DNA of 64,000 bases from Brienomyrus brachyistius (GCF_023856365.1 NW_026042482.1:124001-188000), one strand, 5' to 3'; shown: positions 1 through 12,274, counted from the stretch's first letter. The notes: generated by a model not told the origin, from the sequence alone. Program-made: numbers and translations.

Positions 1-700
1 CCCCGTATTTCCCCGTATCCTGCCTGCCTTGCCTGTTTCCTGCCCGTCCGCCGCTCCCGTTAAACGGCGATCGTGACACAAGGCACACGCACATCAACAA
101 GTACCAATGCAGCAAATACAGATGAACAATTTAGGAGGAATACTAGTCAAAGGAAGGAAGAAAAGCAGCCCACCCTATCTCATGGTCACGGACACAAACA
201 TCAGGGAGTGTTATGAAGAAGACACCACACTTAGCACCATTGGTTTTACGCAGTGAATTACACCAGAGAGAGTTTTTACATTCTAGCTGTGTTACATAAC
301 ATTCCTCAGCCTTCAGGTTTTTTCCACACAATGCAGGACACGCAGGGGTGCCAAACAAAACAGCGGAACTGCAGTGTAGCCAATTATTTGTTTCAGTAGT
401 TTTAAGAAAACTAGAACATAAAATGTTTGTTTTACTTAGGTAAAAGTCCAGTTGAAACAGACTATTTTTAAAAAGTTAGATTGGCTTTAAGTGATGAAAC
501 ACGTTACTTGTGTTAATATTGCTTAATGAAGTGTAGGTGACATAGAAGCATGCAGTTTGATGTTTGGGGGCTGTAGTTTTTAATGGGACTATTTGAATAT
601 GGAGTACTAGTGTTGTACTTTTTAAGGGTACAGCACACGAAAAAAATACAGAGTATTAAAAGTGCCTCTCTTTAAAGGAACTGAGTTATCTTAGTGTATT
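1..700. other. Intergenic, possible LTR end at the left edge
   Basis: No gene is recognisable here. On the minus strand a TGTCACGATCGCC start lies at about position 78 and runs out of the window to the left. TGTCA is a common start of fish LTR elements, so this may be an LTR edge, but that is weak. The rest is AT-rich unique-looking sequence. The short open frames have no family signature. Confidence 0.25.
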
Positions 701-1205
701 TTACATCACATACACTCTCGGTCCGCTGGGGGAGTCCATCCCGCTGTAGTTGGAGAATGCTGCCATCAGTCGCTCGGTGTAGCACTCGCAGGATTTACCA
801 GGCTCCTGTTTAAACTGATGCATCATGCCCCAGTCCATGCGCAGGAGGACCAGTCTCTGAAGGGCTGTCGCATGGTGAGGTCTGTTCTGCCTGGGATCCA
901 GCAGGTCACTGGCAATGTCCTTCAACTCCTTCATCTACAGTGTCAGATGAGCAAACCTCATCTCCCCCTTGAGGATTTGGACAAACCAACATAGGGGCAA
1001 GAATTTCTGCTACCTCGTCCTGCTGCCTGAGTGTTTCGCCACGGCACTTCATCACCGAGAAGGAGGTAGAGTCGGGTGCTGAATGGTTATGATCCTCGTC
1101 TGCAGGGGGGAGAGGGGAAGGGGCAGGGGAACCACTTGCTACTCCTCCCTCGGCGGCATAAGGAGGAAGCTGCTGTTTGGGCAGCAATGCTTGGGCAGGA
1201 GCCAC
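701..1205 (-). pseudogene. Retroviral/retrotransposon gag-like relic (split frame)
   Basis: Two overlapping minus-strand reading frames (1205-906, then 934-701) together look like a decayed gag segment. The first is proline/acidic-rich. The second contains a KQEPG...ERLMAAFSNYSG stretch of the kind seen in capsid-region helices of retrovirus-like gag proteins. The switch of frame near 906-934 and the lack of any pol or LTR alongside indicate a broken fragment. A relation to the LTR element at 3.8-5.5 kb is possible but not shown. An unrelated host gene derived from gag is the main alternative. Confidence 0.4.
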
Positions 1206-1799
1206 ACAGTTTATTTCTGGGTATCTAATTAGCGGACACCATTAGGTCCCTTCAGGGGCTCCACAGACAAACTCATTGACATAATAGAATTGTCACAGAA
1301 AAATTCTTTGTCACATTCTCAGTCGACATAGACTGTGTGCTATTTACATATTTTTGGCACAAACGAAATCTCATATGCATATTGACATATCTTTGGCACA
1401 AGTGGACCTCCATCACTTTAAAGAGGGTAAACTCTGGTCAGGAAATTTACGACGTCAGAATAAACTGATTTTTAACAGAAGTAACTGACATGCCCTAATA
1501 AGGAAATGCATACAATCAGAATACAATATCTGTGGTTTTTAACAGTGGTAACAATCTGATAATGAAAGGAATCAGATCAACATTTCTATAGCATGTAACA
1601 GAGCTTGCTCCCCTCCAGAACTCATTGTTCCAGTAGTTATCTGAAATCATCTGCAGGAGCTATTCTTTTATTTGTATATTAAGCGTAATTATTCATGAAT
1701 ATTATTGATGATGTTTATTTGTTTAATGTTTTTATTTATTCGTATTTATTGTTTATAATATAATGTTTATATATATATATATATATATAGTATTGTAAT

Positions 1800-2165
1800 A
1801 GGGGTGGCATGGTGGTGCAGTGGTTAGCACTGTTGCCTCACACCTCTGGGACCTGGGTTCGAGTCTCCGCCTGGGTCACATGTGTGTGGAGTTTGCATGT
1901 TCTCCCCGTGTCGTCGTGGGGTTTCCTCCGGGTACTCCGGTTTCCCCCCACAGTCCAAAAACATGCTGAGGCTAATTGGAATCACTGAATTGCCCATAGG
2001 TGTGCATGTGTGAGTGAATGGTGTGTGAGTGTGCCCTGCGATGGGCTGGCCCCCCATCCTGGGTTGTTCCCTGCCTCGTGCCCATTGCTCCCGGGATAGG
2101 CTCCGGACCCCCCGCGACCCAGTAGGATAAGCGGTTTGGAAAATGGATGGATGGATGGATGGATA
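1800..2165 (+). repeat. tRNA-headed SINE with L2-like 3' part
   Basis: Begins with a tRNA-like head (GGTGGTGCAGTGGTTAGCA...TGGGTTCGAGTC) containing A-box and B-box-like sequence. A widely shared fish 3' body follows (TCTCC..., CCACAGTCCAAA..., GGGATAGGCTCCGGACC) and a (GGAT)n tail at 2143-2163. This is the standard architecture of a LINE-mobilised SINE. A (TA)n tract at 1770-1790 precedes it. A shorter copy of its 3' body lies at 9413-9555. Confidence 0.8.
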
Positions 2166-2704
2166 GTATTGTAATACTTGAAACGAGAGGTACTGCCTGC
2201 CTTAGTGATCTTTACTATTGTGTAAGTGTATTCCCACCTGTAGGGGGCAGCAATGGTTGTTATTAGAGGTGCTGAGATTACGCGGCTCAGGGCTGAAGGT
2301 GCAAAGTGAAACAGTCATTGACCGTATTTGCCGTGTGTGATGGTGTCTGCATATCGACCCTTTCGAGCCAAACAAACCAGTTCAAAGTACTGTGCGTTAA
2401 TATATCATATGAATAAATCCACTCAAGAACTAAACTCAATATCGTATCCTCATCATTCAACGCGTCCGACTTTTCCACCTCTTACCACAAGGCAGTGGAT
2501 TACATGGGGAAATTACAAACAAGGAGAATTTAATCTGTTTTTCCTCTACATTGTCGTTATTCAGAATATTACAGACTATGAACAAAAACGGACAATGTAA
2601 GAAAATAAAAAAATGTGTATGAAAGCTAGAGTATTTTTGCAGTGGTGAACACTAGCTGGTTTATGTACTAGCTCACACTCAAGAAACAGCATAAATGCTA
2701 CTCA
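2166..2704. other. No supported feature
   Basis: Both strands have short open frames here (for example 2328-2600 on +), but none shows a signal peptide, a domain motif, or splice sites that chain into a gene. Confidence 0.4.
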
Positions 2705-2932
2705 TACACAGTTGGGGGGCAGGGGTCAGTCCTTGTGCCTGTAATGAGAAGGTCACCAGTTGAAACTAACCCAGCCACAGCACGTCTGTGGGTCCTTGAG
2801 CAAGGCCCTTAACCCCCAGCTCCCTGGGCGCCCCAACAGGCAGCTGCACTTCGCGGACAATTTACTCCACAAAGAGTAAGTTGAGGGAGACATAAAAAAC
2901 AATTTCCCCACAGGGATTAATAAAGTCCATCC
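2705..2932 (+). repeat. SINE copy
   Basis: Contains the fish SINE text GGTCACCAGTTGAAAC, then the tail GGTCCTTGAGCAAGGCCCTT and AACCCCCAGCTCCCTGGGC. The same body recurs at 44,940-45,115. The copy is diverged in its tRNA-like head. A related piece with a different tail lies at 31.5 kb. Confidence 0.65.
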
Positions 2933-3823
2933 ATCTATGGAATATTATTTAGCACTATCTAACGTAGAATATAAGAATTATGATTTTATAAAAAGTATGC
3001 CAAATATCCATGATATAATCATTACAATGTAAACATTGTAATGTAATCAACACAATGGAACCAACTGAGTATGTATTTGCACCTTTTGTTAGTCTAAGTT
3101 TCTGTTAGCTACTTTATGTTAGTCATGAATCTATGAATATTCACTTTTATTAACGTATATTTCATCATTATGTAAAAGGACAAATATATTATCAACCTTT
3201 TAGTGAGACAATGTGTAAACGGCTGAAAATACCAAGGTTTACTACTGAAGGAAGGGATTCACCTGAGTTCACCAGAAGTTCATGGCTGAGTATTTTTAAA
3301 AAACCAAGTGGAGCTGCTCGCGCCACTATTATGTTCAACCGAGAGACCAAACGGTAAAAGAAATGACTATCAAACTTATCACCTAGAGGTGAACATAAAT
3401 CTATACAAATATCACCTGCATGCACATTACTTCTTTTACAATAACCAACTCCTGATCCATACTGTTAGTCGTGAAAAAAATAACTATTGTGTACATAGAG
3501 GCCCTGTGTAAAAAGATAACTGCCAAGGAAAAGATCAAAAACATTTATTTCAAGGATTCAAAGTTTTTATGGTCATGTACAGTGTACAGTGCAGTTCTTA
3601 TTTGATTAACTTGAATGTCTTCACAGACAAGACGATTAAACAAATAAAGCAGCGCAACATTACAGTAACTAACAACAAACAAACAAAGTTCACGAGTACT
3701 ATTACAGTATTCATATCATTTATTTAAATTTAATTTTACCAAGTAAATTAATTGAAAAGCAGTTACCACTGCTTTACCTGCTTCTCGGGAGAAATAGCAG
3801 ATATACAAACGTCATGTATGTAA
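2933..3823. other. AT-rich intergenic DNA with an old repeat at 3535-3720
   Basis: No gene is recognised. About 3535-3720 has a repeat-like stretch (TTATGGTCATGTACAGTGTACAGTGCAG) that resembles a common fish interspersed element, cut off next to the retroviral relic that follows. Confidence 0.35.
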
Positions 3824-4225
3824 CTAAAATCTTAAGCCAATAAGGGCAAAGTTGTGTCGTAATGCCCACGCTCGCCTCTCCTGCTCCTGTTTCTCTCCCT
3901 CTTTTCTCCACTTTCCCCGTTGTAACACCCTCGCTTTCACTAGCTCGCGTCCTGCCTCGTCTTTCAGGCCGCTATGCTCCTTTACCTTACGCCATAAAAG
4001 TGCTCCTAATGATTGCCTATCCTCCGGTTTGTATCCTGCACATTTCACTGCAATCCCCATACGCTTCCACGCATCTGCCGTCTCTCTCTCTCGGCCCTTT
4101 TCCTGAGCTGTTTTTCCCACTGCTATTTTTAACAGCTGTATCTGTTCACACAGAGGCTTCCACCGCCCGCGCACTGGTGGACCCCAGCCCCCGTCATCCA
4201 ATTCTCTATCAAATTCGTGATCCAT
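3824..4225 (-). pseudogene. Endogenous retrovirus gag-like reading frame
   Basis: A 133-codon minus-strand frame, highly charged and Lys/Glu/Arg-rich, with tryptophans spread through the first half. It lies downstream of a minus-strand LTR and primer-binding site (4998-5510), where gag belongs. It overlaps a second frame (4209-4454) in another phase. I do not recognise a specific gag domain. No pol or env follows and no second LTR is visible before the window edge, so this is a truncated provirus. The gag label rests on position only. Confidence 0.4.
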
Positions 4226-4454
4226 GTTTTAGCTTATCTGACCTACACTTCTCCTGATCCAACAACCCCTGTGCCTCAGGGGATGGATTTATCCACCCAC
4301 ACTTAGTACACCTCTTAGTTGTCTCTGAGTGCCCCACTAACAAACACCACCAAAACCTAAACCCACACTCACACACAATCACCGAACCACGCAAAACAGT
4401 AAATAGTAAATGGTAAACCCACTCACACTGGAATAGTGAATAGTAAACACGCAC
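4209..4454 (-). pseudogene. Leader/gag-proximal frame of the same retroviral relic
   Basis: An 81-codon frame between the primer-binding site and the larger gag-like frame. Its middle has a Cys/His-rich patch (CECGF, GHSETTKRCTKCG) that vaguely recalls a zinc-binding knuckle but does not match the canonical retroviral CX2CX4HX4C spacing. The overlap with the next frame (4209-4225) is in a different phase. It could be decay rather than a translated product. Confidence 0.25.
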
Positions 4455-4997
4455 TTACACACGCGAAATAGTAAATAGCGCTGTGTACACTTTTTGGTAC
4501 CTTGGGACCCCACGTCTCGGGACTTTTTAGCCCGATGCTTTGAGTACTCTAATCTCGGGACTTTAACCCAATACTTTGAGGACTTTCACCTCGGGACTTC
4601 AACCCGTTTTAAGGAGGATGAACCTTACTCCTCCGACCAATTTAGCTGTTCGGGGGTCCTGAATTTCCCGGGACGCTCAATCCCAGCTGTCCTACTGCTC
4701 ATCAGCAGTAGGTGGGTTGCCAAACCAAGGACACGACAGTGGACTTAAATCCTCCGCCAATAGGTTCTACTACGGGGTCCCGTACCCTCTGTTCACAGGC
4801 CGTCAGAGCTACGCACAACAGGCCCTCGCCACAATATTGGTCGACAGATCCTGAGACACTTCCAGCCACTTTATTTAGCAATCGCCAATATGCAGAATTC
4901 GATAAAACAGGCTCTGCTCACCTAATTGCTGGGCGCCCGTGGCTCTCTGCGTCCCCAAGACCTCGTCTCTGGTTCCAATCCAAACAACCTTCTCCTC

Positions 4998-5015
4998 ATC
5001 CCGGACGAGCCCCCA
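4998..5015 (-). other. Retroviral primer-binding site, tRNA-Pro type
   Basis: The minus strand reads TGGGGGCTCGTCCGGGAT, the classic 18-nt match to the 3' end of tRNA-Pro used by gammaretrovirus-like elements. It sits three bases downstream of the LTR end. This is the strongest single piece of evidence that 3.8-5.5 kb is an endogenous retrovirus fragment. Confidence 0.85.
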
Positions 5016-5018
5016 AAT

Positions 5019-5510
5019 TGTTGGAGTTAGACTCCACCGAGTCCGTTGATGAGGAAAAGATGCATTCGTGAGGCAAAGGATGGTTGTAAGTCAGCTCTCT
5101 TTATTTGTTGTACAGATCGATCCGGGAGCCACTCTCAGATGCACAAAAGTACACACCAAGGGAAGCTCAGCTCCCTGTTGTCTGTGTCTAACTTTTATAC
5201 CCCGTTTAGGGCGTCTACTGTTCTTGTTGGTATCTTTCCAGTTGACGTAACATATAACTATTGTTTGGACATTGCTGGCGTTAGTCCCCACACCCGTTCC
5301 CTTTGATCTTATCTTGTTATGTTGCAATTTAGCAGCGTCAGCGACCCCCTCCCTTGTCATGTCCCCGCAGGTCAAGCGTAAGCTTAATGTCACCACGAGC
5401 CTGTCAATGTACCTTCTGCTTTCCGGAATTTACTTACACAACGAGGAGGGCTGGAGCCCCCCTTCTCTTCCTGCCTGTGTTCCAGTTTGTTCCCCTTTCT
5501 CAGTGTGACA
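5019..5510 (-). mobile_element. Endogenous retrovirus 5' LTR (about 492 bp)
   Basis: On the minus strand the element starts TGTCACACTGAG at 5510 and ends CCAACA at 5019, immediately before the tRNA-Pro primer-binding site. Inside are a TATAAAAG box (5192-5199) and an AATAAA signal (5100-5105), in the right order for U3-R-U5. Only this one LTR is seen. The internal region stops near 3.8 kb, so the provirus is truncated and cannot be intact here. Confidence 0.75.
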
Positions 5511-8040
5511 AAGTTTAGCACGCAACCTAGCCCCCCTTCATTCGCCATTTATATTTTCCGCCGGGCACCCGAAATGCTGCCACACAAAAGATTTAAAAGT
5601 GTCTGGGGTATCTACTATAGTAATTTAGTCAGATGCCAACATATTCACAGCAGCTAATTTGCAGCGCATTCGTGAAACCGCTTTTCGCTCCAACGAGAAA
5701 CTCATGTTGTAATATCGCGAGATCTCGTGACACGCGTTTCACTCCCACTTCTTAGTAACAGTCATGATTTGATAAAGTGACAACCTGCGTAATAATTGGT
5801 AATACATAGAGTTTGCTATTGTTCAGGCTAGCAGACTGTTATGGCTTGAGGTTAATGGTGCCTGTTACTTGTGAATTTTCACATTTGCAGGGATCTTCTG
5901 CCTCGTGAACGTGAAACGGATAATTATGCTAAAAGAAGAAAAAAGCAGAACTGCAATGTGTGTAAGGCTGGTGCTGATTTTTCAGTCTGAACACAGTAAA
6001 ATTTATACAAATTACCTGTATTCAAACTTGTATTCTTTATATAGTTTGGTTAATTACTATTTAAAAGTTTTATCTGCGCTCCATTGTATAACTTGTACTG
6101 GAGATTTGTATGTACTTTTTGATTGGAAATGGTTAGTTGTATATACATTGAATATTTTTATGATTAATTTCTTTGTTTATTTAATTTGGCAACAGATTTG
6201 CACTTTTAGAAGTATTGCTGTTCATTTTTGTGAAAGTTGTTACTAAAAAAAACAAAAGAAGCAGACTTGTGTAAATCCTATATTGGCCGTGTATTCTTCC
6301 TGTAGCGTAGTGACAGCTTTTTGTACGGAAGCCGTGAATGGCTGTGCTTGCAAATATATTTTCTTCTGAATAATTAGAAGGATAAGCATATTTTGTCGCC
6401 GCCGCGAGATAGTCATGCCATACACAGCTCTGCTCGTTTTTGTACTGTTACTGTGTTACTTAATTTGCGCATCCATGAATTTAACGTTGACATTAAGTCA
6501 ACATTGACATTGACAACGTTGACATTAAGTGTTGCACCTATCTAGTGTTTTACTGTGAAGGGCATGTTATATCTCGTCTCTAAGTCGCACTATGGTCCAG
6601 GGGAATGCTATGTCATATCAGAACATGTGTCGATTATGTGGCAATATAAATATTTTATATTACTGTCAGTTTTAGTTTCAGAAATCCATCATTTGAGAAA
6701 AAAGGCCAGTCACGACAAATATATATGGAATATAACAACAGAGTTTAGGCAGCTGTATTTGTTTAAGTGTAAAGATGCACATAGAAACATGCATGAGCTC
6801 ATCTGAGAATAAACTGAATGCAATGAAGATTTGTGACTCCTGCTGGAAAATGCGAATAGTGGCAGGGTCTTCAAGTAGTACATTTGTCTGAGAGTCAATT
6901 AATATTAGGAAAGGCACAGTTTTTTTTCAATGGCGCTAATTATCAAGAAGGAAATGGAGTACCCCAGCACCTGGTTTACGGGCACTGGAAGCTCCAGTAT
7001 CAGTCAGACTTTCATGTAAGTATATGTGTGTTTAATGACTTAGCAGTTGGTTAAAAAGTAGACTTGTGCATGTTTCATCTTTACCAGGGGCAGAGGGGAA
7101 ACTCAATAAATAGCCTTCTCTCACACTTCCAGGCCTGCAGAACTGAGCATGTCCCCTGGTTTTGTGCATATGTCTGTAGGCTTTGAGTTTTTCCTATGGG
7201 GGCTTCAATTTCCTCCCAGAGTACAAATACGTGCAGATCAGTTGCATTGGGGAGTCCATACTGTGATGCTGAGTGGGTGTAGGAGGAGATTGAGAGATGA
7301 AACTCCGGATGATTTACTCCCTCGGCTAACTAACCAGAACAGGATCGTACCAATACCAAAATGATAAGTTTATAAATGTTTTTCACTACCCTGATTCATT
7401 CAGTTATTTATGTTTGTTAATTCCACCTCCCAAGCAAATACATAAATAAACAAACAAACAAATATTCTGGGGGAATGTGTCATAGGTGATAGAATCAGTG
7501 GATGAATCTAAAGAAAAAAAGTTATGATTTCTTTCTCTCCAAAACACAATGCAAAAAACTCTTAAGTTAGGTAAGACATTGAAATTTTATGACAGTAGCA
7601 TGATGCAGAGGAACAACAGAAGGAAAAATCTAACTAAACCTGAGTCAACTAGGACTAATTACACTAAATTAAGTGGAACACACAAAATACCTAAAACCAC
7701 TTAATAAACAAGCAAGAAATATTACATTTGATTAACTATACTGATGCCTGAGGGAAGTTCTTGTGCTTAATGCAGCAAGTATGTACAGCTGCAGAGACAC
7801 TACACATAGTGCAAATAAATTAAAAAGTATACAGTACACACACTGATTCCTGAAAAATCAAAATACCATGGAATACTAATGAAATACTTATCAGGATGAT
7901 GATGACGATGATGATGATAATAATAGAAATAATAATGAATTAGTTTAGGGTATTATGCAATTGACATGTACAATTAAAAAAGAAATTGCACCAGACATTT
8001 CCTGTGGCAAAGAAGGGTTGCTTTGTGCCACGTTACTCAA
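5511..8040. other. AT-rich intergenic DNA, no gene recognised
   Basis: About 2.5 kb without a supported gene. Open frames at 5905-6246, 6555-6806 and 7149-7364 have no recognisable domains. A short duplication of AACGTTGACATTAAGT-like words occurs at 6480-6530, and a (GAT)n-like stretch at 7894-7925. Confidence 0.4.
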
Positions 8041-8300
8041 GTCAATTCACTTTATTTTGTATAGTGCATTTTCACAGCCTTACATAGTCTCAAAGCACTT
8101 TACTTTGTCCCTGCCCAATTGTCCCAGTGAGCAATATCAAGCCTGAAAAATTATAAAGCCACATTGGCAAGGATAAACTCAGTCATAGTAAGAAACCTTT
8201 GGAGGAACCAGAGTGAAAGGGGGAGCCCATCCTCCACAGGGCAGAAGTCAGGTTAACAAAGTCCTGATCTATATGGTTCAATTAGTTAAGTCCGGATGTA
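8040..8300. repeat. Interspersed repeat ('GGGGGAGCCCATCCTCC' family), copy 1
   Basis: Shares AGAAACCTT(T/G)GG... and AAAGGGGGAGCCCATCCTCC with 15,660-15,800, in the same orientation. Two separated copies with the same inner order support a dispersed repeat. The family is common in fish genomes, but I cannot name it from sequence alone. A GC-rich CAGGCAGGAGGGC minisatellite-like stretch follows at 8340-8440. Confidence 0.55.
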
Positions 8301-8634
8301 AATACAGAATAACTGGCAGCAGGGCACACAGGAAAGACGTCACAGGCAGGAGGGCAGGCAGGAGGGTGGCACAGGCAGGACGTAATGGGCAGGAGGGCGG
8401 GCAGGCAGGGCAGCACAGGCAGAAGGGCTGGCGGGTAGCCAGAACTGTTTTGCCACTGCAGTCTGTTTTACAGTTTCATCTGCATTTGTTCCCACAAGGA
8501 ATAACAACAGCTAATTTATGAACATGCTGCTTTTCAGAAAAGAAGTTTAATTTCTAGGAACATGACCAGTGCAAACATTTAGTGTTGACGGTTCTTTGTA
8601 AAATGGATGTTCTGTACTTTTATTGATCTGTCCG

Positions 8635-8668
8635 TCCATCCATCCATCCATCCATCCATCCATCCATT
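8635..8668. repeat. (CATC)n microsatellite
   Basis: A run of CATC tetranucleotides, probably the tail of a small SINE-type element in reverse orientation. It is followed at about 8730 by a short (CA)n. Confidence 0.8.
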
Positions 8669-8746
8669 TTCTAACTACTTCTGATGAAGTTCCGGGTTAT
8701 GAGGTATCCTGAAGCCCAGGCAATATGGGACACACACACACACATA

Positions 8747-9009
8747 GGGTATACCTATCTTTATGGGGCCCGCTCATTCACTTCTATGGGATAAATGCTA
8801 ACGCTAACTATGACAAGCTTAACCCCCACCCTGCCCTAACCATAACCATAAGTAACCCAGCAAAATACAAGAGGTTTTGCATTTTTAGTTTTTCCATAGC
8901 AGTCACAGATTTTTATAAAATAGAGTTTTCCTGGTTTTCGGTTTCGTGGTCCCCATAAGGGAAAAAAAAACAGGTATTTATCACGTTATGGGGTAGGATA
9001 GGTATACCC
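8747..9009. mobile_element. MITE with GGGTATACCTATC inverted ends
   Basis: The left end GGGTATACCTATC (8747-8759) is repeated in inverse at the right end (GATAGGTATACCC, 8997-9009). The subterminal words TATGGGG and CCCCATAA are also in inverse order. The interior has no coding capacity and includes CCCTAACC-type words. It is flanked by CA microsatellites on both sides. This is a non-autonomous DNA element; its superfamily is not determined. Confidence 0.7.
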
Positions 9010-9010
9010 G

Positions 9011-9042
<32 letters not shown>

Positions 9043-9408
9043 TGCACACAAATGGATAGATCAACACAGTTACTATGGATGTCGATCCTGCAATAATGAG
9101 ACAGAACTATCATACTTAATAGGATCATATCCCTAGTTCTACATATGCATAATTATATTTTAAAAAGATCCCACGCACCCAGCACATGAGATGTTTGAAC
9201 TTCTGCTCTCTGGTAAACGTTACCGCAGTATGCATTGCAGAACAACCAGATTTAATAAGACCTTCTACCCCCAAAGCCATCAGAATACTAAATGCTAATG
9301 AACATAAGTTTATGTGAAACCCTACTCTCTCTTCCTCTCTGTGCACTTTATTACCACAACTGGTATTAAGTTTACTTTTTATTTATACAGTATAGTGCAA
9401 TAATATAA

Positions 9409-9849
9409 TCACGAATGGTGTGTGAGTGTGCCCTGTGATGGGCTGGCCCCCCATCCTGGGTTGTTCCCTGCCTCGTGCCCATTCCACATTCCGGGATAGG
9501 CTCCGGACCACCCGCGACCCAGTAGGATAAGCAGTTTGGAAAATGGATGGATGGATATAACTAACATAAGACAGACATTACACCTAACAAACAATAAACA
9601 CGAAATAAAGGAGTGGACACAAAAAAAATGTAATGCAATGACCAGATTTAACACCTGGATTATGTCCCCCCTTAGTCTCCTTTGCTCGAGGCTAAACAGA
9701 TTCAGCTCAGCTAACCTCTCCTCATTAGACATTCCTCTAAGACCAGGAATCATTCTCCCAGCTAAGCAAGCCTGAGTCCGGCTTCCACTCCCCCGATTCC
9801 CAGCAATGTTAACTTGGAAGGGCGTGTTCTGTATGCACAACTGAGACAA
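9409..9849 (-). mobile_element. Rearranged LINE fragment (copy of the 12.3-12.8 kb element)
   Basis: 9,556-9,775 repeats parts of 12,275-12,775: the TAACATAAGACAGACATTAC block, then the reverse-transcriptase C-terminal block encoding PGLRGMSNEERLAELNLFS on the minus strand. The middle is deleted. It is joined at 9413-9555 to the 3' body of the SINE seen at 1.8-2.16 kb. This is a chimeric, dead insertion. Confidence 0.7.
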
Positions 9850-10540
9850 CCCAGGTGGAGCTCAGCTTATCGGCTGGCAAAATTGCCTTCAGGTATCACC
9901 CACCCTAGTGAGAGTCCAAGCTAGGGCTGTTCTCAGAACTCACCCTAAACGAGGTCCTGCTCAAAAGTTGTAATGACCGCCTGAGGTACCTGTGAGCCTT
10001 GCCCGTAATGAGTCAGTGGGTGTAGCCGAGCTGACACGCTTTTGGGCGTCCAATTGCTGAGAACTCCCCTTCGGTTTTGACAAACTGTACGATCGCAAGC
10101 AGTGACAGCAGAGCCACAGACAAGCTCAACCAGCAGAGAGCGAATGGTAAGCACCCAACACCCGAAGGGCTCAACTGATCACATCCAAACGACTTCCTGA
10201 TGGGATTGTGTACGTAACTGGTTTACTGTTGTTAATAGTGGTTGAACTTCTATGCAAGTCCCCTTGTTGGGGGAGAGGGAATGAATGAAAGCATAAGGTG
10301 AAATAAAACCTAAAATAAATCAAAAAGGTTAAACAGAAATCAAACCAAATGAATTGTGTTTCTTCTTCAATTGTAAACATAAATTAGTTATGCAACAATA
10401 ACCTAATTGGATGTTAATGTATTGTGATCAAATTGATTTAGTCCATGAAGTTAATTCCTGCTTTCAGGCAAGAACCTGTGTGTCCAATTATGCGTGTTGT
10501 ATCACCGCAGTTGACCACCAGAGACCCAACTCAGATGTTG
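9850..10540. other. No supported feature
   Basis: Moderate-GC intergenic DNA. No exon chain, RNA gene or clear repeat was recognised on either strand. Confidence 0.4.
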
Positions 10541-10554
10541 TTAACCTACTATGG

Positions 10555-11212
10555 CGGACCACTAGAGGTGCAATTTCAATGGAGTGGCACTGCTATGGCT
10601 TGCCACTAGAAGCGCAATTTCAAAATGGAGTGGTAGTTCTATGCCTGACCATCAGGGGAGCAATATCGAAATGGGGTCGTAGTTCTATGCCTGACCACTG
10701 GAGGCGCGATTTCGAAATGGAGTGGTAGTTCTATGCCTGACCACTAGAGGCGCAATTTCGAACTGGAGTGGTAGTTCTATGCCTGACCACTAGGGGCGCA
10801 ATATCGAAATGGAGTGGTAGTTCTATGCCTGACCACCGGGGGCGCAATATCGAAATGGAGTGGTAGTTCTATGCCTGACCACTAGAGGCGCGATTTCGAA
10901 ATGGAGTGTTAGTTCTATGCCTGACCACTAGAGGCGCAATTTCGAAATGGAGTGGTAGTTCTATGCCTGACCACCGGGGGCGCAATATCGAAATGGAGTG
11001 GTAGTTCTATGCCTGACCACCGGGGGCGCAATATCGAAATGGAGTGGTAGTTCTATGCCTGACCACCGGGGGCGCAATATCGAAATGGAGTGGTAGTTCT
11101 ATGCCTGACCACCGGGGGCGCAATATCGAAATGGAGTGGTAGTTCTATGCCTGGCCACTGGAGGCGCAATTTCGAAATGGAGTGGAAGTTCTATGCCTGA
11201 CCACTAGAGGTA
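10555..11212. repeat. 46-bp minisatellite, about 14 copies
   Basis: Tandem repeat of a 46-bp unit running GACCAC(Y)(R)G.GGCGCAAT then TCGAAATGGAG then TGGTAGTTCTATGCCT. The first copies (10,555-10,700) are the most diverged and the central copies are nearly identical. Variation is concentrated at CCACTAGAGG / CCACTAGGGG / CCACCGGGGG. There is no open reading frame through the array and no spacers, so it is not CRISPR-like. Confidence 0.9.
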
Positions 11213-12270
11213 ACCAAACGGTTGCCGACGCAAGATGAGTGACACACACATTTAATGCATGCGCATGCCGCTTGCGGCCTTCTTCTGTGCCTTGCACAGT
11301 ATAAACCCCCTTAAAACAATTACTGAAGCGAGACGGCGCTCGCGTTACGGCGACGGATTTAAATTGTGAGTGCACTATAATTTGTCGCAAATGGTGCTTA
11401 ACCACGGTGGGTCTCAAGCACAGGAGACTCCCAATTTCTAAATGACACACTCACAGCGCAAAGTTGTGTTAAACTTGCTTTGTCTACAGCAGGCACACAC
11501 ATACGAGTATGATCCTGATAGGTAACTAAGCTATCGGTCTTATGTCCAAGCGCAACATAATTTAGGTTAGAACCTCGTAACAAGTATTCCCGTTTGCTAA
11601 TAGAGAGATCTCTCCCAGGATATATAGAAACGGAGAAACTCCGAATCGAACCTGGAAACAAAGCGCTACATCTGAGAATTTCGTCAGACATATGGTTAAG
11701 GTTCACTGCAGTTTAATACGAAAGAACTACAATGAAATAACCGAAAATAAAACAAAATAATATAACTACTAATAATAGAAATAAAAATAACTATAATAAG
11801 CCCTTATGATCCCGCTTAAATGCCTTCAGATTGCCATGAGTGCGACTTTGGCAACCAGTTCACAGTAGCGCTTCTTCACTGCACGTTCGGTCATAAAAAA
11901 TTTAAATTGTGTGCTCAGAATAAGTTTAAACCTTCTGCCTTGTGATTATTAACCAATTGTTATGCCGAATGGTCGGCTCCTCCAAACTCAATTGCGAAAC
12001 ACTGTGAGTCTGTTAATGTGTGACTTAAATGGAACTCATTAATAACCAGTATCGCGTAATAACCTGGGTTAGAATAGAAGGCTCATACAACAAGCTGCGT
12101 CACCAGGTAATGTAAACGATCGGTAGCGAAGCTCCCCTCACGGCCAACGAGAGAGAGTCTCGCGATATTTCAGGCGAATTTGAGGTTTCAGAGCGTAGAT
12201 CGCACAGGCAGGGATTCTTGTGAGCACTCAATGAACAGAGGCTGAAGTTGTGTAAAAGACATGCATTTAT
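11213..12270. other. No supported feature
   Basis: Intergenic sequence with short AT-rich runs near 11,740-11,800. Nothing recognisable on either strand. Confidence 0.4.
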
Positions 12271-12274
12271 TCCT

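Noticed and set aside
10555..11212. Tandem true CTCF sites
   Set aside because: The motif is one base too short in the G-rich core in the copies checked, so it is listed only as a near-match.
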